Notes under the pieces: generated by a model
Database searches by the model: none
What the model saw: the letters and a program-made list of their open reading frames with translations, nothing else
What the model was told of the DNA's origin: nothing
From: Spirosoma oryzicola
GTDB lineage: Bacteria; Bacteroidota; Bacteroidia; Cytophagales; Spirosomataceae
Reading direction: 5' to 3'
DNA length: 64,000 nucleotides
NCBI RefSeq assembly: GCF_021233055.1
Contig: NZ_CP089538.1
Location: 3,984,501 to 4,048,500 of the forward strand
Translations under genes and position numbers: made by a program
Shown here: one piece after another, positions 36,256-45,399 of the stretch
How positions within the stretch are numbered: position 1 is the stretch's first letter
Layout of the letters: each line of letters begins with the position of its first letter

Positions 36256-36897
36256 ATGGATTTTCTACCCTCTGACCTTACTGCCTATGCCGAAGCGCAC
36301 ACGTCGCCCGAAAGCGATTTGCTGCGCCAGCTTAACCGAAACACCCGTGCCCATATCATGGCCCCCCGAATGCTGTCGGGGCATGTGCAGGGGCGATTCC
36401 TGTCGATGATTTCCTGGATGATCCGGCCCCGCCGTATTCTCGAAATCGGTACATACACGGGTTATTCAGCGCTGTGTCTTGCGGAAGGGTTGACCGACGA
36501 CGGCAAACTAATCACCATCGACCATAACGAAGAGCTTGAGGATTTTGCACGTTCCTACTGGCAGCAATCGCCGTTGAGCGCTAAAATCGACTTTTATCTG
36601 GGGCAGGCTTCGGCTATTATTCCAACCCTCGACGAAACCTTCGATCTGGTTTTTATTGACGCCGACAAGCGCAACAATGCGCTGTATTTTGATTTGATTA
36701 TCGACAAACTTCGACCGGGCGGTTTTATTTTGGCGGACAATGTCTTGTGGAGTGGCAAGGTTGTTGAACCCATAAAACTGTCTGATCGCGATACCCCTCT
36801 TGTCCTGGCTTTTAACCAAAAGGTTCAGGACGACCCGCGCGTCGAAAACGTGCTGTTACCCGTCCGCGACGGGATTATGCTGATCCGCAAACGCTGA
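36256..36897 (+). CDS. O-methyltransferase (class I, caffeoyl-CoA-type)
   Basis: The 213-residue protein is a SAM-dependent O-methyltransferase of the COMT-like family 3. LEIGTYTGYSALCLAEGL is the SAM-binding motif I, ITIDHNEELEDFARSYW follows with the acidic ribose-binding residue, FDLVFIDADKRN has the metal-binding aspartates, and ILADNVLWSGKV the next metal site. The start MDFLPSDLTAYAE was chosen over an earlier frame because family members start there. Such enzymes methylate catechol-like small molecules; the natural substrate is unknown. It has its own 205-bp upstream gap. Confidence 0.93.
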   Translation: MDFLPSDLTAYAEAHTSPESDLLRQLNRNTRAHIMAPRMLSGHVQGRFLSMISWMIRPRRILEIGTYTGYSALCLAEGLTDDGKLITIDHNEELEDFARSYWQQSPLSAKIDFYLGQASAIIPTLDETFDLVFIDADKRNNALYFDLIIDKLRPGGFILADNVLWSGKVVEPIKLSDRDTPLVLAFNQKVQDDPRVENVLLPVRDGIMLIRKR

Positions 36898-36941
36898 CTT
36901 ACGATTGACCAAACAAACCGCCGAAGCGGTACGCAGACTTT

Positions 36942-39362
36942 ATGAGAACATTGACGTATTCCTTCACCCTTCTATTCACGCTAATTAGCCTGATTGCAAC
37001 GGCCCAAACATCAACATCGATACCGGTTGTACCCGAACAGGTAACGTTTGCTGACATTTCGGTCCGGTTCGATCCCGATGCCCGACGCATCATCCAGCAG
37101 GATGTCAACGCGCTGCTCTCTAACCGACAATACTGGACCGCCAAACTGGACCGGGTAGCGTTGTATTTTCCGATGATCGAAGCAATTCTGATCGACGAGG
37201 ACGTACCAACGGACTTCAAATACCTGGCCGTTCAGGAAAGCTCACTTATACCCGACGCCGTGTCAACATCGATGGCGGTTGGCTACTGGCAGTTCAAGCG
37301 CGAAACCGCAACCGACCACGGATTGCGCGTGGACGACGAGATTGATGAACGGAAAAGCATTACGGCTTCGACCCACGGTGCCGCAAAATATTTGAAGCGA
37401 AGCAATACACAGTTCAACAACTGGGTCGCTTCGCTGTACTCCTATTACCTCGGCACCGGCGGTATTTCCAAATTGATTCCTCCCGATTGGTCCTACGCCC
37501 GCGAAGTGGCGCTCGATGGCCGTACGGACCGCTACATCCTACGCTTCTTCGCCCACAAACTTGCGATTGAAAATGCCCTGAAATTTCACCAGGCTGGCAA
37601 TCAGTTCGCCTTGATCGAATACGGTAACGGCGGGGGCAAAACACTGAAATCCATTGCCGAAGAGCTGGGAGTCGATGAATTTGAGTTGCGAAAATACAAC
37701 CGTTGGGTGCAGGGCGAAAGCGTCCCAACCGACAAAGCCTACGTGATGGCAATCCCCGTTGCCAACAACCAGATTAATGACATCCGCCAGAAAATTGTCA
37801 ACGTCGGCGACAAAAAACGACCTGATTTTGTCCAGAACGACGTTGGATTTCCGGTGTTGCGTCGGGTAACAACCGGTCGGACTAGCAAAAGCGATCCAAT
37901 TCTGTACGAAATCAACGGTTTACCCGGTATTCAGGCCCAGGCCGGAGACAACAGTGCGTCATTGGCGCGCAAGGCTAAAATCAGCCTGTCGAGCTTCCTG
38001 CGCTACAATGATATGAACGAACAGGACCCGATCATTGTCAACGACGTGTATTACTTGGCGAAGAAGATGAAAAAGGCACTGGTTCCTTTCCATACCGTTC
38101 GTCAGGATGAAACCTCACGCAGTATTTCGCAACGCTACGGTATCCGGCTTAAGAAACTGATGCGTTATAACCGGCTCGACCGCCTTCAGAAGCTGACGGT
38201 AGGTCGGGTGATGTGGCTTCGCGAGCGCCGACCCGCCAACAAACCCGTTGAGATTATCAATACCCCAACACCACCGGTTTACGATCAGACACCTACCCCC
38301 CCTACCCGAACCGAGGCAACGGTAGCCGACCGCGCGCCAGCAGAAAGAACCAACCCGAATCGGTCGGTAGATGGACTGGGAAATGTACCCCGGAACGCGT
38401 CGGAGCGCAAAATGTACCAGCCAAAACTGGTTGGTGGCGGTGTCACGCCGAATGATGGAACGTCGGAACCGGCCACAGCCCCCCGGCCCGAACCTACGCG
38501 CACAGTGACGAGTCCATCGTTCGAAAGCCCGGCCCCCAGCAGTCAGCCCGCGTCAACTCAACCGAATCGGTCAACGAACAACGAAGGCTCGCAACGTGTA
38601 GTAATCGTTCGTACGCCCGACTCCTCCGAACCACCACGCACGGTTCCGGTTGCAACCACTCCAGAGCGCGAACAACCAGCTGCACCCGTTGCGGAGCGCG
38701 CTACAGATTCGCCCGTTGCAGCACCCAAGGCGACAAAGTCGTCGGATACGTATGCCAGCAATCGTCCGGTCAGAACAGCCCCAGCGCCGGAACCCGAACG
38801 GGGTTCTTACGAAGGTCCGCGCGAACAGCAGGCCGATGGCTCATTGACCATTCCATCGACTCCGCCCGCCCGCTCTGGTTCACCAGCCGTGGTGAAGAAC
38901 GAAACCCGCTCGACTCCGCCCGCCGAGAAGCCACTCCCCGAACCCGTAAAGCCGTCGGCATCGGTCATGAATCGTCCAGCGACACCAGCGGCTACAAGCA
39001 CCAATCGGACGGCTTCGACGCACACGGTAGAACCCGGTCAGACCTATTACAGCATTTCAAAACTCTATGGTCTCACGGTTGATCAATTATTGACCCTAAA
39101 TGACCTGACAGCCAACGACGGACTGAGAGTTGGTCAACAGTTGGTCGTCAAAAAAGCAGCGGGTAGCCCGGTCGCGTCGGCACCAACCAAATCGGCAGCA
39201 ACGGCATCCCAGGGAACTGCCACCTACCATACCGTTGCAAAAGGTGAAACAATGTTCCGCATTTCGAAACAGTATGGCGTCAGCATCGAACAGATTCAGG
39301 AGTGGAATAATCTAACAGATAACACCGTTAAGGAAGGCCAACGAATTAAAATAATGAAGTAG
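36942..39362 (+). CDS. LysM-domain membrane-bound lytic transglycosylase-like protein
   Basis: This 806-residue protein is exported (signal peptide to about residue 22, ATAQTS). Residues about 70-220 form a GH23/SLT-type domain with the catalytic glutamate in LAVQESSLIPDAVS, followed by VGYWQFKRETATDHG and YYLGTGG, as in MltD-type lytic transglycosylases that cleave the peptidoglycan glycan chain. A LysM-like part (380-426) and two C-terminal LysM domains (about 693-738, HTVEPGQTYYSISKLYG; about 760-806, HTVAKGETMFRISKQYG) bind peptidoglycan. A 260-residue Pro/Thr/Arg-rich linker separates them. A terminator follows 28 bases after the stop. It acts in the periplasm on the cell wall. Confidence 0.92.
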   Translation: MRTLTYSFTLLFTLISLIATAQTSTSIPVVPEQVTFADISVRFDPDARRIIQQDVNALLSNRQYWTAKLDRVALYFPMIEAILIDEDVPTDFKYLAVQESSLIPDAVSTSMAVGYWQFKRETATDHGLRVDDEIDERKSITASTHGAAKYLKRSNTQFNNWVASLYSYYLGTGGISKLIPPDWSYAREVALDGRTDRYILRFFAHKLAIENALKFHQAGNQFALIEYGNGGGKTLKSIAEELGVDEFELRKYNRWVQGESVPTDKAYVMAIPVANNQINDIRQKIVNVGDKKRPDFVQNDVGFPVLRRVTTGRTSKSDPILYEINGLPGIQAQAGDNSASLARKAKISLSSFLRYNDMNEQDPIIVNDVYYLAKKMKKALVPFHTVRQDETSRSISQRYGIRLKKLMRYNRLDRLQKLTVGRVMWLRERRPANKPVEIINTPTPPVYDQTPTPPTRTEATVADRAPAERTNPNRSVDGLGNVPRNASERKMYQPKLVGGGVTPNDGTSEPATAPRPEPTRTVTSPSFESPAPSSQPASTQPNRSTNNEGSQRVVIVRTPDSSEPPRTVPVATTPEREQPAAPVAERATDSPVAAPKATKSSDTYASNRPVRTAPAPEPERGSYEGPREQQADGSLTIPSTPPARSGSPAVVKNETRSTPPAEKPLPEPVKPSASVMNRPATPAATSTNRTASTHTVEPGQTYYSISKLYGLTVDQLLTLNDLTANDGLRVGQQLVVKKAAGSPVASAPTKSAATASQGTATYHTVAKGETMFRISKQYGVSIEQIQEWNNLTDNTVKEGQRIKIMK

Positions 39363-39389
39363 CCCAACGGAACGTCATCAAATCAACAG

Positions 39390-39415
39390 AGCCGCCCTTA
39401 CGGTTAGGGGCGGCT
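39390..39415 (+). terminator. Terminator of the LysM transglycosylase gene
   Basis: 8-bp GC-rich stem AGCCGCCC/GGGCGGCT (39390-39397, 39408-39415) followed by a short T-rich stretch, located just after the stop codon. Confidence 0.75.
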
Positions 39416-39569
39416 TTGTCGTTTATCGTGTGTATCTTTACGTAAGAAAACAATCGTTCGGGAGCAGATACCAGTAAGGGTCGTTCAATCCTTTTCCTGA
39501 GCTATTTAACGAGCGCGGTCCAAAAGCCGCGTCTGATTCAATACAGCGGTTTTGAGCCGCGTCATAGTT

Positions 39570-40136
39570 ATGATTCTGATTGATAATACGTGCATCAGCG
39601 ACGACGTTGCCGAAAAGTTTTTTGTCTGCAACTTAGATAAATGCAAAGGAGCCTGCTGCGTTGAGGGCGACATGGGCGCTCCACTCGAAGGCGACGAACC
39701 GGCTATTCTGGACCGGATTTTTAACGATGTAAAACCGTATCTGTCGCCGGAAGGCATTCGGGAAATAGAGCTGCGCGGGGGGTACGAATCCGACGGCGAC
39801 GGCGGTTTTGTCACGAATACCGTGGGTGGTCGGGAGTGCGTATACGCCACCTGGAACGAACGGGGTATTTTGAAATGCGGTATTGAGGAAGCTTACAACG
39901 ACGGAAAAGTTAATTGGAAGAAGCCCATATCCTGCCACCTGTATCCAATTCGCGTTACCAAATACGAATCGTTCCATGCGCTCAACTACGACCGCTGGCC
40001 GATTTGTAGTCCAGCCTGTGGTTTCGGCGAACAGCTAAACGTTCCTATTTACAAGTTTGTCCGTGAAGCCTTGGTTCGGGCTTACGGCGAAGAATGGTAC
40101 GGTCAGCTAACGAAAGCCATTGAGGAAAAAGAATAG
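39570..40136 (+). CDS. DUF3109 family cysteine-rich protein
   Basis: From the ATG at 39570 (a TTG at 39552 would add six residues) this is a 188-residue protein of the DUF3109 family. The N-terminal region has NTCISDD, then FFVCNLDKCKGACCVEGDMG, and the C-terminal part has CHLYPIRVTKYESFHALNYD and PICSPACGFGEQ. The many cysteines suggest a bound metal or Fe-S cluster, but the family has no established reaction. It is cytosolic, with no signal. It overlaps the ORF that leads into the ATL gene, so the two may be cotranscribed. Confidence 0.9.
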   Translation: MILIDNTCISDDVAEKFFVCNLDKCKGACCVEGDMGAPLEGDEPAILDRIFNDVKPYLSPEGIREIELRGGYESDGDGGFVTNTVGGRECVYATWNERGILKCGIEEAYNDGKVNWKKPISCHLYPIRVTKYESFHALNYDRWPICSPACGFGEQLNVPIYKFVREALVRAYGEEWYGQLTKAIEEKE

Positions 40137-40192
40137 TGTATGTGATCTGTTGGCTGATCGGCCTAGTCGTTAGCCAACAGGTTTCTGTCTAT

Positions 40193-40528
40193 ATGCCTGA
40201 ACAGCGCAACTATTTTGAGGAAGTGTACGAAGTCGTGCGGCTGGTTCCGAAAGGACGCGTAACGACGTACGGCGCTATTGCTCGTTATCTGAGTTTACGG
40301 GCCGGTGCCCGCATGGTTGGCTGGGCCATGAACGGCAGCCACAACTATCCGAATGTACCGGCGCACCGGGTTGTCAATAGCGTCGGCGTGCTGTCGGGTA
40401 AGCATTTTTTCGGTGGTCCAACCATTATGCAGCAACTGCTGGAAGATGAAGGCGTAGCGGTAGTTGACGACCGGGTAGTCGATTTTGAAAAGCGGCTTTG
40501 GGACCCTTCTCTAGAACTGACCCTGTAG
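40193..40528 (+). CDS. Alkyltransferase-like protein (ATL, MGMT fold without active-site Cys)
   Basis: I start at the ATG at 40193 because MPEQRNYFEEVYEVVRLVPK is the family start. The product has 111 residues. The helix-turn-helix of the MGMT DNA-binding domain is visible (PKGRVTTYGAIARYL). The motif that in methyltransferases is PCHR reads VPAHRVVNS here (A57), so the alkyl-accepting cysteine is missing. Such ATL proteins bind O6-alkylguanine and pass the lesion to nucleotide excision repair rather than reversing it. It lies directly after the DUF3109 gene. Confidence 0.92.
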   Translation: MPEQRNYFEEVYEVVRLVPKGRVTTYGAIARYLSLRAGARMVGWAMNGSHNYPNVPAHRVVNSVGVLSGKHFFGGPTIMQQLLEDEGVAVVDDRVVDFEKRLWDPSLELTL

Positions 40529-40631
40529 CCAGCACTTCGCCGTTGGGTCAAACTCACCCGGTTTCTCACATGAATTTAAAGCAGGCTTGCGCCCGTTACT
40601 CTTTTCAGTGAACGTACCGAACAAGCCAGAT

Positions 40632-40666
40632 ACCAAAAAAGGGACCATTGAGGTCCCTTTTTTGGT
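40632..40666. terminator. Bidirectional terminator between ATL and lgt genes
   Basis: A perfect 15-bp stem (40632-40646 and 40652-40666, loop ATTGA) with an A run on one arm and a T run on the other, suited to stop both convergent transcripts. Confidence 0.92.
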
Positions 40667-40685
40667 AAAACGAACGATGGCCTTG

Positions 40686-41534
40686 TCAGGACCGCACTTT
40701 CTTGGGCGTATCGTCCGGCTCCGCCAATACAACCGGGGTTCGGTAGCTGCGTACCAGAAAATAAATGCCCATCAACACCGCCGGGATGCTCAGTAACTGA
40801 CCTACGTTTAGCGGTAGGCTATCCTCGAAAGGCACCTGATTTTCTTTCAGGTATTCATAGAAGAACCGAAGGCCAAACACCCAGATCAGGAAGATACCTA
40901 ACATGCTGCCGCGTGGTGTACGCTCTTTATAGTGATTCCAGAACCACAGCAAAACAAAAAATATAACCAGACAGGATAGCGACTCATAAAGCTGTGCCGG
41001 GTGACGCGGAATCTTGGCGTATTCGCTGTTATTCATAAACACAAACGCCCAGGGGACGTCCGTTGGTCGACCGACAATCTCCGAGTTCATCAGGTTACCC
41101 AGGCGAATACTGGCACCACCCAATGCTACAACAATGACAATTCGGTCGGTCACCCAAAGAAACGACTGGTTCGTCAGGCGGCTTTCTTTCCGGCGCGAAT
41201 ACAGCCATAAGCTCGTCAGGATACCAACAGTAGCGCCGTGGCTGGCCAGCCCCCGGTACGGCGGCAGAATCACTTCGAGTGGATTTTTAAACAGAACTTC
41301 GGGTTCGTAGAACAGAAAGTGACCAATGCGAGCGCCCAAAATTGTGGCCACCACCATGTAAATCAGAAGGGTGTCGGTATCAGCAACGGGTTTGTTTTCT
41401 TTCTTGAAGATGTAGGTCATAATCTGCATCCCGATCAGAAAACCCAGTGCAAACAACAGTCCGTACCAGCGCACTGAAAACGAACCAATGTGAAAAATTT
41501 CGGGATTAACGTCCCAAATCACGTATTGCAGCAT
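40686..41534 (-). CDS. lgt: Prolipoprotein diacylglyceryl transferase
   Basis: This 282-residue inner-membrane enzyme transfers diacylglycerol from phosphatidylglycerol to the lipobox cysteine of prolipoproteins, the first step of lipoprotein maturation. Several transmembrane helices are visible ([49 protein letters not shown]). Key motifs are ILGARIGH, the YRGLASHGA segment with its histidine, and [20 protein letters not shown] (G-x-x-x-R-x-G-N). The window encodes several lipoproteins that would be its substrates. The upstream yidD gene is divergent. Confidence 0.96.
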   Translation of the reverse strand: MLQYVIWDVNPEIFHIGSFSVRWYGLLFALGFLIGMQIMTYIFKKENKPVADTDTLLIYMVVATILGARIGHFLFYEPEVLFKNPLEVILPPYRGLASHGATVGILTSLWLYSRRKESRLTNQSFLWVTDRIVIVVALGGASIRLGNLMNSEIVGRPTDVPWAFVFMNNSEYAKIPRHPAQLYESLSCLVIFFVLLWFWNHYKERTPRGSMLGIFLIWVFGLRFFYEYLKENQVPFEDSLPLNVGQLLSIPAVLMGIYFLVRSYRTPVVLAEPDDTPKKVRS

Positions 41535-41628
41535 AATGAATCAGAGTCAACGCCGATTAGTAACGAGCGACGGCGGGCAAAGATACGGATTGCGGGAAAG
41601 TTTTCCGTTGTTTTCGTGTTATAGGCGC

Positions 41629-41841
41629 ATGATGAAATCAATTCTGATTGGGCTGGTCAGGATTTATCAGGCCGCGATCTCTCCTTATTTTCCTAATGCC
41701 TGCCGGTACACCCCCACCTGCTCGCAATACACCATTGAAGCCATTCAGAAACACGGTCCCATACGGGGCGGCTGGCTAGGCATGAAACGGATTGGTCGCT
41801 GCCATCCGTGGGGCGGGCAGGGCTACGACCCCGTTCCGTGA
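41629..41841 (+). CDS. yidD: Membrane protein insertion efficiency factor YidD
   Basis: The 70-residue protein begins [20 protein letters not shown] (a longer frame upstream is not family-like). It has the conserved cysteines in [15 protein letters not shown] and the [15 protein letters not shown] end, both typical of YidD. It is thought to help YidC insert proteins into the inner membrane. Its usual gene neighbours (rnpA, yidC) are not here, so this copy stands apart from a ribosomal operon, as is common in Bacteroidota. It is divergent from lgt. Confidence 0.95.
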   Translation: MMKSILIGLVRIYQAAISPYFPNACRYTPTCSQYTIEAIQKHGPIRGGWLGMKRIGRCHPWGGQGYDPVP

Positions 41842-41900
41842 TCAACGGGGCATCCTACCACTGAGAGCCGCTTAAGCGATTGACTGTAGGCTGCGCGGAC

Positions 41901-42122
41901 TCAGGGAAACCGTTTTTTGTAAGCAATGTAAATCACGATTTGAATGACAAAGCTTACAAAGAGTAAAGCGTTAGCGTAGTCCGGTCTCGAAAACGATAAC
42001 CAGAAAAAGCTTAACGAAACGACTAACGCCAACAGGGCTGAAATAACGCGCCAAACGACGGCCTGATTTAGTTTCATGTGTGACGTGTATCTGTTTTGCT
42101 TCGCTAAACTATTGCTGTTCAT
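41901..42122 (-). CDS. Small two-helix membrane protein, hypothetical
   Basis: This is a 73-residue protein, or 58 residues from an internal ATG ending at 42077. It has two transmembrane helices (VISALLALVVSLSFFWLSF and ALLFVSFVIQIVIYIAY) and ends in a lysine/arginine-rich tail. No family is recognised. The hydrophobic layout is too regular to be random, which supports it as a real gene. It is separated from neighbours on both sides by about 60 and 190 bases. Confidence 0.6.
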   Translation of the reverse strand: MNSNSLAKQNRYTSHMKLNQAVVWRVISALLALVVSLSFFWLSFSRPDYANALLFVSFVIQIVIYIAYKKRFP

Positions 42123-42314
42123 TCAAGTATTGTACCAACGGCTGTTGAAGCAGATGCAAAATAGCTCAACTATCACTCAAAAAATTGGCTTTTGCTGTAG
42201 TCAACCGCTGGGCGGCAAACGATGAACGAAATAACTGTCAATTTGTCGGTTCACGTCGCTTTTGCCTTAAAGTTGCTGTTGGCCTTTACAATTACTTGTT
42301 GATTACTAACTGAC

Positions 42315-42692
42315 ATGGTTAATATTACCCCAGACAATAAACTGAAACGCCTGATCGTGGTAGGCGACCGGGTGCTTATAAAGCCCAAAGATCCAACGGA
42401 TCGGACAGTCAGCGGCTTATACCTGCCCCCAACGGTGCAGGAGCGCGAACAAGTTCAGTCGGGTTATGTTATTAAGGTGGGACCGGGCTACCCTATTCCT
42501 GCCCCCACTGACGACGAGCCGTGGAAAGAAACTGAAGAGAAAGTCAAGTACATGCCACTTCAGGCGCAGGAAGGCGATGTAGCGCTTTATCTGCAACGAA
42601 ACGCCATCGAATTGCAGTACGAAGGCGAACAGTACGTCATTGTGCCGCAGTCGTCGATACTGATGCTGGAACGGTCGGAAGATTTGTTGTAA
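42315..42692 (+). CDS. GroES-family co-chaperonin-like protein
   Basis: The 125-residue protein fits the GroES (Cpn10) family: LIVVGDRVLIKPKDPTDRTV, SGLYLPPTVQ, VQSGYVIKVGPG and EGDVALYLQRNAIELQYEGE are the conserved strands. It is about 30 residues longer than usual because of an insert (PIPAPTDDEPWKETEEKVKY) in the middle, and there is no groL gene next to it. It is probably a second, specialised copy and not the housekeeping co-chaperonin. The neighbour downstream is a DUF4174 protein. Confidence 0.88.
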   Translation: MVNITPDNKLKRLIVVGDRVLIKPKDPTDRTVSGLYLPPTVQEREQVQSGYVIKVGPGYPIPAPTDDEPWKETEEKVKYMPLQAQEGDVALYLQRNAIELQYEGEQYVIVPQSSILMLERSEDLL

Positions 42693-42757
42693 AGCGGCTC
42701 GCTGGCCGTAGTATTTTTCGCTTTATGCGGTCTGGCAACCGCCTTACCTGAAACACT

Positions 42758-43198
42758 ATGCGCTACCGTTGGTTGATACTTCTGATTCTTCTATTAATCG
42801 GACTCATCCCAAGTATGGAAAGTACAGCAAATCAGCAGAAGTCGCTCAGGGCGATTTTAAGCGAAAAGAAAGACCACCGGCGCGTGTTGCTCCTCTATGG
42901 CCGCGACGATGTTCAGCACTACCTTATCGAACAACAGGAAGCCCTCAATGAAGTAAGAGATGGCCTCGATGAGCGGGATCTCGATGTGATCGTCATTGTT
43001 GCTTCCCTCCTACAGGAACCCGACCGCCAGTTTTTGATGCATGACTACAAGTTGGTTCCTTCCGAAGATTTTATCGGCTGGCTCATCGGCAAAGACGGTG
43101 GGGTCAAACAAACATACATGAAGCCCGTTTCGCCAAAGGACCTGTTCGATACAATCGACAGTATGCCCATGCGGAAGCAGGAACAGAAACACGAATAA
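42758..43198 (+). CDS. DUF4174 domain exported protein
   Basis: The 146-residue protein has a signal peptide (MRYRWLILLILLLIGLIPSM) followed by a small thioredoxin-like alpha/beta domain. RVLLLYGRDD, LDVIVIVASLL, FIGWLIGKDGGVKQTYM and the ending LFDTIDSMPMRKQE are characteristic of DUF4174. The family's role is unknown; the fold suggests a redox or peptide-binding function in the periplasm. A hairpin directly after the stop codon is the likely terminator. Confidence 0.9.
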   Translation: MRYRWLILLILLLIGLIPSMESTANQQKSLRAILSEKKDHRRVLLLYGRDDVQHYLIEQQEALNEVRDGLDERDLDVIVIVASLLQEPDRQFLMHDYKLVPSEDFIGWLIGKDGGVKQTYMKPVSPKDLFDTIDSMPMRKQEQKHE

Positions 43199-43199
43199 C

Positions 43200-43228
43200 G
43201 TTCAGGAGGCTAACATAGCCTCCTGAAC
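43200..43228. terminator. Hairpin between the DUF4174 gene and the sialate O-acetylesterase gene
   Basis: Perfect 13-bp stem GTTCAGGAGGCTA/TAGCCTCCTGAAC (43200-43212, 43216-43228) with a 3-base loop. There is no long T tract, but its position between two convergent genes suits a bidirectional terminator. Confidence 0.7.
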
Positions 43229-43248
43229 CCTAGTTACCGCCTGCGCAA

Positions 43249-45228
43249 TCATTGATCGCCAAATTTGGTTGCTTCGGTCACTCCTTTCCAGGTGTCTGTA
43301 CGGAACGGCACCGCTGGAAACGACTCTTTATTGTACAAATTCACATCACCGTTGTCATCGGCCCAGCCGTACCGGACAGCAACCGGTGCCGTTACCGAAT
43401 CGGCGTGGACAATGATCGTATTTCCTTGAAGGTAGGCTTTGGCGTAGTAGAATTTTTGGTCCGCTCCCGCGACCTCAAAGCCTCTTAAGTAGCCGTATTT
43501 ATCCTTTACCAGCAAGCCACTGCCCACATTCCGAAACGTCAGTACCGCCCGATTTCCGTCCACGCGCATAGCATCGAACATGGGGCCGCGCGAAGCGTCA
43601 CCTACTGAATTTTCTCCTTTGGCAGCTCCGCTGTAGGCTACCCGCATCGCTTCGGCAGCCAACCGTTTGCCAACGTCCTGTTTGTTTTTCGGGTGAATAT
43701 CGTTCGACTCACCAATGTCCGACGTTACGGCCATACCCGTATTCGGTAATTGAAGCGTCATCGTTTGTGCTTCCCGGAGTTCGGCCCAACCACTGCCACG
43801 CTGACTGTTACCGTTGGATGCATTGTAGCTAGCCAGTTGCACGAACAGAAAAGGAAAATCGTTACCCCAGCGCTGCCGCCAATCCTGAATCATGAGCGGA
43901 AAAGCTTTTCGGTATTGATAGGAACGCCCCGCGTTTGATTCGCCCTGGTACCAGATAACACCCTCCATCGCGTACGGAATTAACGGATTGAGCATGGCAT
44001 TGAACAACTGTGTGGCGTAGGTGTTCGGGCCAGGTTTAAACGACGACGGAAACACAGCCGCTACCCGATACTTCCACGGCCCGGCCAGCGGAATGGTTAG
44101 ATTGTCACCGGTAAGCTGCATTTGCTCAGGTTTCCCGGCAAAGCCACCCGCACCGCTTTCATCCGTAACGCGAACGGCAATAACATTTCGACCCAGTTTT
44201 AGCAACCCGTCAGGAATAGCGTATGAACGCGGCTGGCCCCGTTTTGCTCCCCCGACGAACTGCCCATTGACGAACGTAGAATCCTTATCATCAACAGAGC
44301 CGAACTGAAGCGTTACGTTTTTAAGCGTAGCCTCTTCCGGTATGGTTATCTCCCGCCGGAACCACACCACGCCGTCGAGGGTGGGTAAACCGCCCCACTC
44401 CCAGTCGCTGGGTTGATTCATGGATTTCCACTGGTCGGTATTCAGCGTAGGATCTGCCCATTTTTTTTCTTCGGCAGCAGTCGGCAATCCGCCCTGCTGC
44501 TTTTCCAGCAGCAAGCGAATTCGTTCTTTACCGCTCTGGATTACTTCGTCGTCTGTGGCCGGAAGCTTATTGGCGACAAGACGAAGTTCGTCGTTCTGGT
44601 TGAGCGCTTCCCGACTAGTCCACGTCTCGGAGTGGGTTCCTCCCCACGTCGTATTGATCAGGCCGATCGGTACGTTTAGTTCCTTCTGCAACTGCCGGGC
44701 GAAGAAATAACCAACGGCGGTAAATCCTGGTGCCGTTTTGGGACTACACACCGCCCACTCACCCTCAATATCATCTTTCGGCGTCAGGCTAACAGCTTTC
44801 TTCACCGACAACTGGCGAATAGTTGGATAGTTGGCCTCTTTTGCTTCTTCTTTCCCATTCGTAGCGGCCTGCAATGGCCATTCCATGTTCGACTGGCCCG
44901 AACAAACCCATACTTCGCCTAACAGCACATCCTCGAAGGAGACCGCATTCGTTTTGCCTTTTACCGTCAGTTGATAAGGTCCACCAGCTTCCATCGGATC
45001 AAGCAGTACCTTCCATTTTCCTTCCTTTCCTGCCTTGACCGTTTTTGTCTGGTTGTTGAAAGTAACGGTTACTTTCTCTCCTGCATCGGCCCACCCCCAC
45101 ACGGGTACTGGTTTTCGACGTTGCAACACCATGTGCGAACCAAACACACGGGGCAATCGAACATCGGCCCAGGCAGTGTCCAGGCCCAGAAGGCTTACCA
45201 ATAAGACAGTCCATTTAAAACCTTTCAT
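43249..45228 (-). CDS. Sialate O-acetylesterase-like exported esterase
   Basis: The 659-residue protein has a signal peptide (MKGFKWTVLLVSLLGLDTAW), then VRLPRVFGSHMVLQRRKPVP, the standard start of this family. VCSGQSNMEWPL (near 113) carries the catalytic serine of the SGNH/GDSL-type esterase. A jelly-roll-like domain is inserted (about 270-395), and DIGESNDIHPKNKQD (near 525) has the catalytic Asp/His. It removes O-acetyl groups from sialic acid or other sugars outside the cytoplasm. The length is usual. No sialidase or sialic-acid uptake genes are nearby, so the true substrate may be another acetylated glycan. Confidence 0.92.
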   Translation of the reverse strand: MKGFKWTVLLVSLLGLDTAWADVRLPRVFGSHMVLQRRKPVPVWGWADAGEKVTVTFNNQTKTVKAGKEGKWKVLLDPMEAGGPYQLTVKGKTNAVSFEDVLLGEVWVCSGQSNMEWPLQAATNGKEEAKEANYPTIRQLSVKKAVSLTPKDDIEGEWAVCSPKTAPGFTAVGYFFARQLQKELNVPIGLINTTWGGTHSETWTSREALNQNDELRLVANKLPATDDEVIQSGKERIRLLLEKQQGGLPTAAEEKKWADPTLNTDQWKSMNQPSDWEWGGLPTLDGVVWFRREITIPEEATLKNVTLQFGSVDDKDSTFVNGQFVGGAKRGQPRSYAIPDGLLKLGRNVIAVRVTDESGAGGFAGKPEQMQLTGDNLTIPLAGPWKYRVAAVFPSSFKPGPNTYATQLFNAMLNPLIPYAMEGVIWYQGESNAGRSYQYRKAFPLMIQDWRQRWGNDFPFLFVQLASYNASNGNSQRGSGWAELREAQTMTLQLPNTGMAVTSDIGESNDIHPKNKQDVGKRLAAEAMRVAYSGAAKGENSVGDASRGPMFDAMRVDGNRAVLTFRNVGSGLLVKDKYGYLRGFEVAGADQKFYYAKAYLQGNTIIVHADSVTAPVAVRYGWADDNGDVNLYNKESFPAVPFRTDTWKGVTEATKFGDQ

Positions 45229-45399
45229 TCATATACAGGATTTAGTTGATTATTCGTCGGCTAATTTACATCGACCATGAAACATTGGACACCGGGTACC
45301 TGATAAAGCTAATCGAGCGCTCATTGAGCGTGGTACTGTACGTACTAAAGCCTAAAAGTGGCTTTTTTCCTTATTTATCCAGTTTTTTTCTCAACGAAC

